Assembly: GCA_963759055.1 (NCBI GenBank)
Contig: CAVWYD010000009.1
Span: forward strand, 102,957 to 166,956
DNA: 64,000 nt
From: Thiosocius sp963759055
GTDB taxonomy: Bacteria; Pseudomonadota; Gammaproteobacteria; Chromatiales; Chromatiaceae
Direction of reading: 5' to 3'
Shown here: positions 43,806 to 52,694 of the stretch, one piece after another
Layout of the letters: every line of letters starts with the position of its first letter
Position numbering within the stretch: position 1 is the stretch's first letter
The notes under the pieces: generated by a model
Database searches by the model: none
What the model saw: the letters and a program-made list of their open reading frames with translations, nothing else
What the model was told of the DNA's origin: nothing
Position numbers and translations under genes: made by a program

Positions 43806-44861
43806 ATGAGCGCCGTGATGTCGGATCAATCAAAAACTAACGTGGCAGAGTTTTTTTCACCGGGTCCCGGCGAGCGTTTGCGTGCCGCACGGCTGTCGAT
43901 GGGTTATGACCTGGCAAAGATCGCCAGCGAGCTTCATCTGACCGCCAACGTGGTCGAGGCGCTGGAGGCGGACAGTTTCCAGGATGTGGGTGCGCGGGTA
44001 TTTGTGCGTGGCTACCTCAGAAACTATGCCAGGGTTGTCGGCATGCCGGTCGAATCCGTGCTGCGGCAATTCGATGAGAAATGGCCCGATGATGGGGCTT
44101 CGCACTCCATGGTCAGAGAGTCGCCGACCCTGCCGGCCGACGGCGGTCCGAGCAGGGGTTGGGCGGGTGCAATAACCTGGCTGATGATTCTTGGGCTGGT
44201 CGTACTGTTCCTGATGTGGTGGCGAGGTTATCTCGACGAGATAGTGCCGGAACAGATACGTTCGACCAGTGTGGTCGATAGCATCAATGCATCGATGCCG
44301 TCGCAAGAGGAAGCGATTTCCACGTTGCCGCTGGACGATGCGCCGATATCCGCAGATGGTGGTTTGCTACTTCCGGCCCCTTCGCTCGAGGCACTGTCCG
44401 ACAATGAGCCGCCGGCTGCGAATGACGCCGCGCCCGGGGATACCTCGGAACAAACGGAGCCCTCATCCGGCATGGCTGAGCCGCCGGCCTCTGATGTTCC
44501 GGCGGCCGCGGGTCTTCCGGCAGCAACAGGTTCTGACGCTGCTGAGCCTGCGGAGAGTGTCTCTGTTGCGGCGGACGGCGCAGCTGCCGCAGGCGTGGAA
44601 GGTGCGCCGGTCGTGGATGGCACCCAGCAGATTGTATTGACCTTCAAAGCACCCTGCTGGGTGGACGTGCGTGACAGCGAACGCAAGTTCAAATTGTTCG
44701 GTGAGTTCCCCAAGGGTTCACGCAAGGTCCTGGGAGGTCAGCCGCCTTACAAGCTGGTGATTGGCAACGCTGAGGCGGTATCGATCACCGTGAATGGCAA
44801 ACCGTTCGATCTGGCTGCATATGCCAAGGGCAATGTGGCTCGTTTCACCCTCGACCCCTGA
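43806..44861 (+). CDS. rodZ: Cytoskeleton/cell-shape protein RodZ
   Basis: Single-pass membrane protein that links MreB to the elongation machinery. The N-terminal Xre-like helix-turn-helix spans about 20-85 (GERLRAARLSMGYDLAKIAS; FVRGYLRNYARVVG). A membrane helix follows (ITWLMILGLVVLFLMWW, about 118-138), then a Pro/Ala/Glu-rich periplasmic linker and a C-terminal DUF4115 domain (LTFKAPCWVDVRDSERKFKL; LGGQPPYKLVIGNAEAVSIT). The start is 3 bases after pilF. Confidence 0.93.
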   Translation: MSAVMSDQSKTNVAEFFSPGPGERLRAARLSMGYDLAKIASELHLTANVVEALEADSFQDVGARVFVRGYLRNYARVVGMPVESVLRQFDEKWPDDGASHSMVRESPTLPADGGPSRGWAGAITWLMILGLVVLFLMWWRGYLDEIVPEQIRSTSVVDSINASMPSQEEAISTLPLDDAPISADGGLLLPAPSLEALSDNEPPAANDAAPGDTSEQTEPSSGMAEPPASDVPAAAGLPAATGSDAAEPAESVSVAADGAAAAGVEGAPVVDGTQQIVLTFKAPCWVDVRDSERKFKLFGEFPKGSRKVLGGQPPYKLVIGNAEAVSITVNGKPFDLAAYAKGNVARFTLDP

Positions 44862-44889
44862 GGGCGTGGTGAACATCCTTAAGTCGGGC

Positions 44890-44916
44890 AACCCCGCACA
44901 GCGGGGCTTCGGTTTT
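44890..44916 (+). terminator. Candidate terminator between rodZ and hisS
   Basis: CCCCGC/GCGGGG with a 3-base loop (ACA), followed by CTTCGGTTTT, sits in the 71-base rodZ-hisS gap, exactly where ispG is found in most relatives. The T-run is short and offset, so partial termination is more likely than full. Confidence 0.5.
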
Positions 44917-44932
44917 ATACAAGACGTTTCCA

Positions 44933-46207
44933 ATGGCAAAAAGCATCCAGGCAATCCGCGGTATGCGCGACGTGCTACCGCAACAGAGTTCCTTGTGGCA
45001 GTTTCTGGAAAATCGTGTCGCGGCGGTGCTCGCAGCATACGGCTATCGGGAGATCCGCATGCCGATCCTGGAGATGACAGAACTTTTCAAGCGTTCGATC
45101 GGCGAAGTGACGGATATCGTCGAGAAGGAGATGTATACCTTCGAAGATCGTAACGGCGACAGCCTCACTTTGCGCCCGGAAGGAACTGCGGGTTGCGTGC
45201 GTGCGGCGATGGAGCATGGCCTGCTGCACAATCAGACCCAGAGGCTCTGGTACCAGGGCCCCATGTTCCGACACGAACGACCGCAGAAAGGCCGATATCG
45301 GCAATTCCACCAGATCGGTGTCGAGACCTTCGGTATGGCCGGGCCCGATATAGACGCTGAAGTTATCCTGATAACGGCGCGCATATGGGCAGCTTTGGAG
45401 ATTCCGGGACTGGAGCTTCAGATCAATACGCTCGGCAGCCCCGAAGAGCGGGCTGCGTATCGTACAGAGCTGGTGGCCTATTTCGAATCGCATGGTGAAA
45501 TACTGGACGAAGACAGCAGGCGTCGCCTGACCACCAATCCGCTGCGGATCCTCGACAGCAAGAATGAGAACATGCGCGAGATGCTGGACGCGGCGCCGGC
45601 CCTGATGAATTACCTCGGAGAGGAATCGAGGTCTCACTTCGAACTGGTCTGCAATACGTTGCAGAAAGCCGGTGTGCCGTATGCGGTCAATCCGCGCCTG
45701 GTGCGCGGACTCGATTACTATTCGCGCACCGTATTCGAATGGGTCACCGATCGCCTTGGTGCACAGGGTACCGTGTGTGCAGGTGGTCGCTATGACGGGC
45801 TGGTCGAACAGCTGGGAGGCAAGCCGGTTCCTGCGGTCGGATTCGCGATGGGCCTGGAGCGCCTGGTCGCGATATTGGAGGAGACGAACCCCGCAGCTGC
45901 GGAATCGGTGGTCGACGTCTTCCTGGTCTTGCAGGGTGATTCGGCAATGCGCGAAGGCCTGGTCCTTGCGGAACAGATAAGGGATGCACTGCCCGGGATT
46001 GCACTGGTCAGCAACTGTGGCGGTGGCAGTATGAAGGCACAGTTCAAACGTGCCGATCGCAGCGGGGCAAAGTATGCCCTGGTGCTGGGCGATGCGGAAC
46101 TCGCGGATGGAGCCGTTGTGTTGAAACCTTTGCGCTCGGATGAACAACAGATTTCAGTAAAACGCGACGAGCTGTTGGTCGCACTGAACAGCCGACTTGC
46201 TGGCTGA
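44933..46207 (+). CDS. hisS: Histidyl-tRNA synthetase
   Basis: Class II synthetase charging tRNA-His. The 424-residue protein begins MAKSIQAIRGMRDVLPQQSS and has motif 2 MFRHERPQKGRYRQFHQIGV, the His-specific LVRGLDYYSRTVFEWV and AGGRYDGLVEQLGG, motif 3 AVGFAMGLERL, and a C-terminal anticodon-binding domain. Start at ATG 44933. The frame is continuous. Confidence 0.98.
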   Translation: MAKSIQAIRGMRDVLPQQSSLWQFLENRVAAVLAAYGYREIRMPILEMTELFKRSIGEVTDIVEKEMYTFEDRNGDSLTLRPEGTAGCVRAAMEHGLLHNQTQRLWYQGPMFRHERPQKGRYRQFHQIGVETFGMAGPDIDAEVILITARIWAALEIPGLELQINTLGSPEERAAYRTELVAYFESHGEILDEDSRRRLTTNPLRILDSKNENMREMLDAAPALMNYLGEESRSHFELVCNTLQKAGVPYAVNPRLVRGLDYYSRTVFEWVTDRLGAQGTVCAGGRYDGLVEQLGGKPVPAVGFAMGLERLVAILEETNPAAAESVVDVFLVLQGDSAMREGLVLAEQIRDALPGIALVSNCGGGSMKAQFKRADRSGAKYALVLGDAELADGAVVLKPLRSDEQQISVKRDELLVALNSRLAG

Positions 46208-46237
46208 ACAGGCTCAATTTTTTCGGAGAAGTCAGAG

Positions 46238-46873
46238 ATGAGTACTTACCAGACTGAAGAGGAACAGGTCGAAGCCATCAAGAAATGGTGGAAGGAAAAC
46301 GGCAAGTCGGTCCTCGGCGGTATCGTGCTTGGATTTGCGATTATCGGTGGCTGGCAGGGCTGGCAGGGCTATCAAAAGAAGCAGGGCGAAACCGCATCGG
46401 CTTACTTTGACGCCATGCGCCAGGCCGTGCGTACCGGTCAGGCTGATAAGGCCATGGATGACGGCAAACGCCTCATTGGTGAATTCGGCGGGACCGCCTA
46501 CGGAAGTTTTGCTGCCCTGGAGCTGGCAAGGCTTGCCTACCAGCGTGGTGAAAAGACGGTAGCGCGTGATCATCTGAAGTGGGTCAGTGATTCGGGCGCA
46601 GACGCGTCGATCCGTGAACTGGGGCGTTTGCGCCTGGGCCACCTGTTGCTGGACATGAAGGATCTGGATGCGTTGCAGGCCCTGATCGCCCAGCCCGCTT
46701 CGTCTGCCTTTGCTGGTGAGTATGCAGCCCTGCGCGGTGACTATGAGCGCGCGAGGGGCAATGAGGATGCTGCTCGCGAAGCCTACCAGGAGGCGCTGAT
46801 AAAGGGCGTGGAGGACGAAAACCTGCTGCGCATGAAGCTGGTTGACGTCGGCGCCGGGGCCGCTTCTTCCTGA
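46238..46873 (+). CDS. yfgM: Membrane-anchored TPR protein YfgM
   Basis: A 211-residue inner-membrane protein of the YfgM (TPR_21) family, known in E. coli to associate with the SecYEG translocon and PpiD. The N-terminus EEEQVEAIKKWWKENGKSVL precedes one membrane helix (GGIVLGFAIIGGWQGWQGY, about 28-46) and a periplasmic TPR domain (AYGSFAALELARLAYQRGEK and following). It lies between hisS and bamB as in E. coli. Confidence 0.92.
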   Translation: MSTYQTEEEQVEAIKKWWKENGKSVLGGIVLGFAIIGGWQGWQGYQKKQGETASAYFDAMRQAVRTGQADKAMDDGKRLIGEFGGTAYGSFAALELARLAYQRGEKTVARDHLKWVSDSGADASIRELGRLRLGHLLLDMKDLDALQALIAQPASSAFAGEYAALRGDYERARGNEDAAREAYQEALIKGVEDENLLRMKLVDVGAGAASS

Positions 46874-46883
46874 GGAATCTATG

Positions 46884-48143
46884 ATGCGACCTTTACCTTT
46901 ACTCCTGATTCTTTCGCTGGTGGTGCTGTCCGGCTGCGGTACATTTGCAGATCCCACAGAGTGGTTCGCGAGTCCGGATGTCGTCGAGCCGTCACCATTG
47001 CTCGATCTAAAGAACGAGGTGCAACCGCAAGAGCTCTGGTCCCGTGATGTGGGCTCCGGTACCGATGATCAGCGACTGAATCTCCAACCCCATGTTGTTG
47101 GGGATACGGTTTATGTCGCTGATGGCGAGGGCCAGGTTCAGGCACTGGCGACAGAAAACGGCAGCCGGCGCTGGAGTGTGGATCTCGATGTTCCGGTCTC
47201 TGGTGGTCCCGGGGTGGGAGAAGGTCTGGTAATCGTCGGTACCAGCGATGCCGAGGTGATCGCTCTTGACCCGGGGACCGGTGAGGAGCGGTGGCGCGCG
47301 AGGGTGTCGAGCGAGGTGCTTTCGACACCGGCGGCGGGCAATGGTGTCGTCGTGGTGCACACGGGCGACGGCAAGTTGTTTGGCCTGGAATCGACCAATG
47401 GGAACGAGCGCTGGCTTTACGAACGCGAGGTCCCTGTGCTGACGCTGCGTGGCAGTGGCTCGCCGGTTCTTTCCAGCGGGGCGGTCATCGTCGGTATGGC
47501 GGGCGGCAAGCTGATCGCCCTGCGGGTAGACAACGGAAATCTATTGTGGGATCTGAACGTGACGGTGCCTAGCGGGCGTTCCGAACTGGAGCGTATGGCA
47601 GACATCGATGGTGACCCCATCGTTATGGGCGGTGGGGTGTTCGTCGCCACTTACCAGGGCGAAGTTGCGGCAGTCGAACAACGCAGTGGTCGTCTTGCCT
47701 GGCAGCGCAAGATGTCTTCGTACAGCAGTATGGGCGCTGACCGTCAGGGGCTCTATTTAAGCGATGCCGATAGCGTGGTCTGGGGGCTGGACCCGCGTTC
47801 GGGATCGGCACGCTGGAGTCAGGATGCGCTGAAAAACCGTAAATTGTCGAACGTGGCCGTACTCCAGGACCTGGTGGTGGTTGGTGATTTCGAAGGTTAC
47901 CTGCATTGGCTGGATCGGGATGACGGGCGCCTGGTCGCACGAACCCGCGTGGGCAGTGATCCGATTACGACCGGTCTCCAGGTTGTCGACGGTGTTCTGT
48001 ATGTGCAGGGCGACGGTGGTGAGCTGGCCGCCATAAAGTTGCCGCGCAGCGTTAGGAACGGTAATGCTTCCGGTGATCGCGCTGGTTGGACGTCCCAATG
48101 TTGGGAAATCCACCTTGTTCAACCGGCTTACCCGATCCCGTGA
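46884..48143 (+). CDS. bamB: Outer membrane assembly lipoprotein BamB
   Basis: Beta-propeller lipoprotein of the BAM complex. A signal peptide ends in a lipobox (LSLVVLSGCG, Cys near residue 18), followed by eight PQQ-like repeats, for example ATENGSRRWSVDLDVPVSGG, LDPGTGEERWRARVSSEVLS and LESTNGNERWLYEREVPVLT. Of two adjacent ATGs (46881, 46884) the second has the better distance from GAGGA. The propeller seems to end at GELAAIKLPRS near 48050; the remaining 30 residues overlap der by 80 bases in another frame and are not family-like. A sequence error near the end cannot be excluded. Confidence 0.92.
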   Translation: MRPLPLLLILSLVVLSGCGTFADPTEWFASPDVVEPSPLLDLKNEVQPQELWSRDVGSGTDDQRLNLQPHVVGDTVYVADGEGQVQALATENGSRRWSVDLDVPVSGGPGVGEGLVIVGTSDAEVIALDPGTGEERWRARVSSEVLSTPAAGNGVVVVHTGDGKLFGLESTNGNERWLYEREVPVLTLRGSGSPVLSSGAVIVGMAGGKLIALRVDNGNLLWDLNVTVPSGRSELERMADIDGDPIVMGGGVFVATYQGEVAAVEQRSGRLAWQRKMSSYSSMGADRQGLYLSDADSVVWGLDPRSGSARWSQDALKNRKLSNVAVLQDLVVVGDFEGYLHWLDRDDGRLVARTRVGSDPITTGLQVVDGVLYVQGDGGELAAIKLPRSVRNGNASGDRAGWTSQCWEIHLVQPAYPIP

Positions 48144-49459
48144 TGCCCTGGTTGCCGATCAGCCCGGGTTGACGCGTGATCGCAAGTACGGCGTAGGGCG
48201 CCTGGGCTCGCAGCCCTACGTGGTGGTCGATACCGGCGGGATAAGCGGTGACCGGCAGGGCGTCGAAATGCTGATGGAACAGCAGGTGCAGCTGGCGATC
48301 GGCGAGGCGGACCGGGTGCTGTTCATCCTCGACGGGCGCGAAGGGCTTACGGGCGGCGACCAGATCATCGCAGAGGGACTGCGTCGCACCGGTAAACCGA
48401 TCACCATCGTGGTCAACAAGACCGAGAGCCTCGATTACGACAGCATCAGTGGTGATTTCTTCTCCCTGGGGCTGGGCGAGCCGGTCCCGATTGCCGCCGC
48501 GCATGGCCGCGGGGTACATGGTCTGATCAATGGAATTCTGGAAACGCTGCCGGTGTCCGATGAGCCGGAAGGTCCGGGTCACGAGCAGGGTATACAGATC
48601 GCGGTGGTAGGCCGGCCCAACGTGGGCAAGTCGACCCTGGTGAACCGGCTCCTCGGTGAAGACCGGGTGGTGACATTCGATCAGCCCGGTACGACCCGAG
48701 ACAGTATCTATATCCCTTTCGAGAGCAATGGAAAGCGATACACGCTGATCGATACGGCGGGTGTGCGCCGTCGCGCGCGCATCAGCGAGGTGATAGAGAA
48801 GTTCAGTGTGATCAAGACGCTGCAGTCGATGGAGCAGGCCAACGTCGTGCTGTTGGTACTCGACGCACAACAGGGTATCTCGGACCAGGATGCCGGGTTG
48901 GCCGGGCATGTGGTCGACAGTGGTCGGGCACTTGTCGTCGTGATCAACAAATGGGATGGTTTAAGCGGTGACGAAAGGGACCACGTCAAGAGCGAGATGC
49001 AGCGCCGGCTTGCCTTTTCTCGATTTCGCCGATTGGCGTTTTGTCTCTGCCCTGCATGGCAGCGGCGTTGGGCATCTGCTGGCCGCGGTGGATGCGGCTT
49101 ATGCTGCGGCCACCTGCGATCTGAAGACCCCGGAACTGACCAGGATCCTGGAGGATGCGGTTGCCGAACATCAGCCGCCACTGGTGAATGGTCGACGCAT
49201 CAAGCTGCGCTATGCCCACCAGGGAGGCAGGAATCCGCCGATCATCGTCGTCCACGGCAACCAGACTGCCGGGGTGCCGCCCGCCTATCAACGCTATCTG
49301 GTCAATCGTTACCGCAGTGTGTTCAAGCTGCGCGGCACCCCGCTACGTATTGAATTCAAGACGGGAGACAACCCTTATGCAGGCCGGCGCAACAAGCTGA
49401 CCGACCGGCAGCAAAAGAAACGTGGCCGGTTGATGAAATTCGTTCGCAAGCGAAAGTAA
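48064..49459 (+). CDS. der: Ribosome-associated GTPase Der (EngA), one frameshift
   Basis: Der has two tandem GTPase domains and is essential for 50S assembly. The first begins MLPVIALVGRPNVGKSTLFN, the second IAVVGRPNVGKSTLVNRLLG near residue 180, with DTAGVRR and NKWDGL motifs. The frame breaks at about 49014-49017, where TTTT reads as TTT in the expected sequence; after a +1 shift the protein continues FLDFADWRFVSALHGSGVGH through the KH-like C-terminal domain to RRGRLMKFVRKRK-type basic end. Corrected length is about 465 residues. ATG 48064 has AGGAA six bases upstream and lies within the end of bamB. Confidence 0.93.
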
Positions 49460-49474
49460 ATCGAGCCCCTGCGT

Positions 49475-50864
49475 TCAGCCGTTCTTGTCTTTGCCCGACG
49501 TGTGCTCGAGGCCGGGCTCGACCTTGTCGACCCGCAGCTCCGCTCTGCCGTCTGCCAGCAGGGCGTGGATCCGATCGCCGTGGGCAAGCTGTGCGGCCCG
49601 CGTGATCACTTTGCCATCCTCGGCTCCGCGCAATACCGCATAACCTCTTTGCATCGTTGCCAGCGGGCTGACAGCATTCAACTGTCGGCCGGTCGCCGCC
49701 AGGTGCTCTGCGCGTCGCTGTCGGTGGTGATGCCATGCGTTGTTGCAGACGCTCGGGCAGCCCGGCAAAGCGTTGTTGCAAAAGTAACAGTCGGCGCTCG
49801 GGATTGTGCGTCTGCAGATGGCGCGACTGAACGCCGAGTTCCCGCTGTCGTACCGCCAGTATATTGCGCATGATCCGCAGCAGGCGCAGATCGAGGCCAT
49901 CGACTCGTTGCTGCTGTTGACGCAAGAGACCGGCCGGTGCACCCCGTTGCAACCTGCCCTCCAGGCGCGCCAGGTGCTGTTTCTCCAGCGCCAGGCGTCG
50001 CTGCATATTGCCTTGCATGCGTTGCGACAGTTTGGCGATGGTCTGCAGCAGGACCGGGGTGTCCGGGCTGATCAGCTCGGCGGCCGCGGATGGTGTTGGC
50101 GCCCGTCGGTCGGCAACGAAGTCGGTGATGGTGAAGTCGATTTCGTGCCCGACTGCGCTGACGACCGGTATGTCCGCTGCGGCGACCGCGCGTGCCAATC
50201 GTTCGTCGTTGAATGCCGAGAGATCCTCGATCGATCCCCCGCCACGGGTCAGCAGCAGAACATCGCAGTCACCCCGTTGCAGCGCGATATTGAGCGCATC
50301 GATCAACTCTTCGGCCGCCCCCTTGCCCTGTACCTGGGCCGGGAATATGGTGACCGCAATCTGCGGTGCCCGGCGGCGCAGCACCTTAAGGACGTCGCGT
50401 ACCGCAGCCCCCGAGGCAGAGGTTATGACTCCGAGGCGTCTCGGGAAGGTCGGCAGGGTCTTCTTACGCCCGGTATCGAACAGCCCTTCGGCCTGAAGAC
50501 GTTTCTTCAGCGCCTCGAATTCACGCTGCGCGGAACCGGCGCCGGCCGGCTCCAGGTGTTCGATGATGAGCTGAAAGTCGCCGCGCGGCTCGTAGAAACT
50601 GATGCGTGCCCGTGCCAGTACCTGCTGGCCATTACCGGGCTCGAAGCGCAGCAACTGTCTTTTTGCCCGGAACAGGGCGCAGCGCACCTGGGCATGGGCA
50701 TCTTTGAGGCTGAAATAAAGGTGACCTGAGCGGGGGTTGGCCAGATTTGAGATCTCGCCTTCCACCCACAGCAGGGGAAAACTGCCTTCCAGTACGGCGC
50801 GCGCCTCTGAGTTGAGGCGGCTGATGGTAAAGATGTCGCGAATGTCCTGATCGGCTGATGTCAT
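49475..50864 (-). CDS. xseA: Exodeoxyribonuclease VII large subunit XseA (one frameshift)
   Basis: XseA with XseB degrades single-stranded DNA to oligonucleotides. The start MTSADQDIRDIFTISRLNSE (ATG 50864) is chosen; a longer open frame upstream is not conserved. The N-terminal OB-fold (LLWVEGEISNLANPRSGHLY) is followed by the catalytic region (RRLGVITSASGAAVRDVLKV; GGGSIEDLSAFNDERLARAV; SAVGHEIDFTITDFVADRRA). Near 49731-49736 a +1 shift is needed to join LQQRM to HHHRQRRAEHLAATGRQLNA and the C-terminal SPLATMQRGYAVLR. Corrected length is about 462 residues. It is convergent with der. Confidence 0.93.
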
Positions 50865-51110
50865 GTCCGGACAATCCCGCCGTTGGCTGCGCAATGGGTG
50901 CCCGATCGCCATTTCCTGACCCGCCGGGCAGATTCGCCGCCTGGCGGCGTTCGCAGGCCGCAAGGTGCGGATCCGATGCGGGTGGTCGGATTGCCCGCCC
51001 TGGATCTCGCGCGGTAGATTTGGCTGCATTTCACGGGCTTTTCAGTTTACCGGGTTTCCGGCAAATCCTATAATGTCCGGCTTATCTTCAAACCCAATCT
51101 GGAAAAGCCC

Positions 51111-52580
51111 ATGCGCCTTGCCCAAGACCAAGAAGCCCTGACTTTCGACGACGTGCTACTGGTACCGGCGCGATCCGAGGTGATGCCGAAAGATGTCACC
51201 CTGGCGACAAAGCTTACACGAGCGATCGACCTGAATATCCCGCTGGTTTCGGCGGCGATGGATACCGTCACCGAGGCCCGCCTGGCGATCGCGATGGCCC
51301 TTGCCGGAGGGATCGGCATGGTGCACAAGAACATGACCGCGGCCCAGCAGGCGGCCGAGGTGAGGACGGTCAAGCGTTACGAAAGCGGTGTCATTCACGA
51401 TCCTATAACTATTTCTCCGCACACCAGCATCGGTGAAGTGCTTGAATTGACGCGTTCCAACCGGATTTCCGGCGTGCCGGTGGTGGATGGCAGCGAACTG
51501 GTCGGCATCGTGACCGCGCGTGACCTGCGCTTTGAGACCCGCCTGGATGAGAAGGTCAGCTCGATCATGACCCCGAAGGACCGGCTGGTGACCGTGCGCG
51601 AGGGCGCGAGCCGCGAAGAGGTGGAGTCGAAGCTGCACCAGCACCGGATCGAAAAGGTGCTCGTGGTCAACGACAACTTTGATCTGCGCGGGCTCATCAC
51701 GGTCAAGGATATTCAGAAGGCGACCGATTTCCCGGATGCCTGTCGAGATTCGCAGGAACGACTGAGGGTCGGTGCCGCAGTCGGTGTCGGCGAGGGGACC
51801 GAAGTTCGGGTCGAATTGCTGGTGGAGGCCGGCGTCGACGTGATCACCGTCGATACCGCCCATGGACATTCGCTCGGCGTGCTGAACCGGGTTGCCTGGA
51901 TTAAGGAGCATTTTCCGGATGTCCAGGTCATCGGAGGCAACATCGCGACCGGTGAGGCGGGACTGGCTCTGGTTAATGCAGGTGCCGACGGTGTCAAGGT
52001 CGGTATTGGCCCGGGTTCCATTTGCACGACCCGCATTGTTGCCGGTGTAGGGGTGCCGCAGGTGACCGCGGTCGACAATGTGGTCAACGCGCTGCAGGGC
52101 ACGGGTGTGCCGGTCATCGCCGATGGCGGGCTTCGCTACTCCGGTGATATCGCCAAGGTCCTTGTGGCCGGCGCGCATTCCGTGATGATAGGCGGCCTGT
52201 TCGCGGGTACCGACGAATCGCCGGGCGAGGTGGAGATCTATCAGGGGCGCTCGTACAAGTCATATCGCGGCATGGGTTCCCTGGGCGCCATGGGCGGACA
52301 ACAGGGCTCGAGCGATCGCTACTTCCAGGAAGACACCAAGAAAGACAAGCTGGTGCCCGAGGGTATCGAGGGTCGCGTCCCCTACAAGGGCCCGCTGATC
52401 AATGTGATCACGCAGCTGATCGGCGGTGTTCGCTCGAGCATGGGCTATACCGGCTGCGCGACGCTGGACGAGATGCGGACCAAGCCGGTGTTTGTGCGTG
52501 TGACCAATGCGGGTATGCGCGAGTCGCATGTGCACGACGTTCAGATCACCAAGGAAGCACCGAATTACCGTCGCGACTGA
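51111..52580 (+). CDS. guaB: Inosine-5'-monophosphate dehydrogenase
   Basis: Oxidises IMP to XMP with NAD, the committed step to GMP. The 489-residue enzyme begins MRLAQDQEALTFDDVLLVPA. It has two CBS domains inserted at about 95-205 (GVIHDPITISPHTSIGEVLE; MTPKDRLVTVREGASREEVE), the catalytic loop GIGPGSICTTRIVAGVG and the flap region GSLGAMGGQQGSSDRYFQ. It is in an operon-like pair with guaA, 114 bases away. Confidence 0.98.
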   Translation: MRLAQDQEALTFDDVLLVPARSEVMPKDVTLATKLTRAIDLNIPLVSAAMDTVTEARLAIAMALAGGIGMVHKNMTAAQQAAEVRTVKRYESGVIHDPITISPHTSIGEVLELTRSNRISGVPVVDGSELVGIVTARDLRFETRLDEKVSSIMTPKDRLVTVREGASREEVESKLHQHRIEKVLVVNDNFDLRGLITVKDIQKATDFPDACRDSQERLRVGAAVGVGEGTEVRVELLVEAGVDVITVDTAHGHSLGVLNRVAWIKEHFPDVQVIGGNIATGEAGLALVNAGADGVKVGIGPGSICTTRIVAGVGVPQVTAVDNVVNALQGTGVPVIADGGLRYSGDIAKVLVAGAHSVMIGGLFAGTDESPGEVEIYQGRSYKSYRGMGSLGAMGGQQGSSDRYFQEDTKKDKLVPEGIEGRVPYKGPLINVITQLIGGVRSSMGYTGCATLDEMRTKPVFVRVTNAGMRESHVHDVQITKEAPNYRRD

Positions 52581-52694
52581 ACCGTCCCGGGGAATGATTG
52601 GGTTGCAGGGGACAAAGCTGGGGGCTTGCCGGCCCCGGCAGGTCTCACGCGTGCTTTACGCCTTTTATGTTTTGCCGTTTTCGGAACCGTTGAC

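Noticed and set aside
50865..51029. Extended N-terminus of XseA
   Set aside because: The extra 55 codons are Arg-rich and unlike the family; MTSADQDI at 50864 aligns with known XseA starts.
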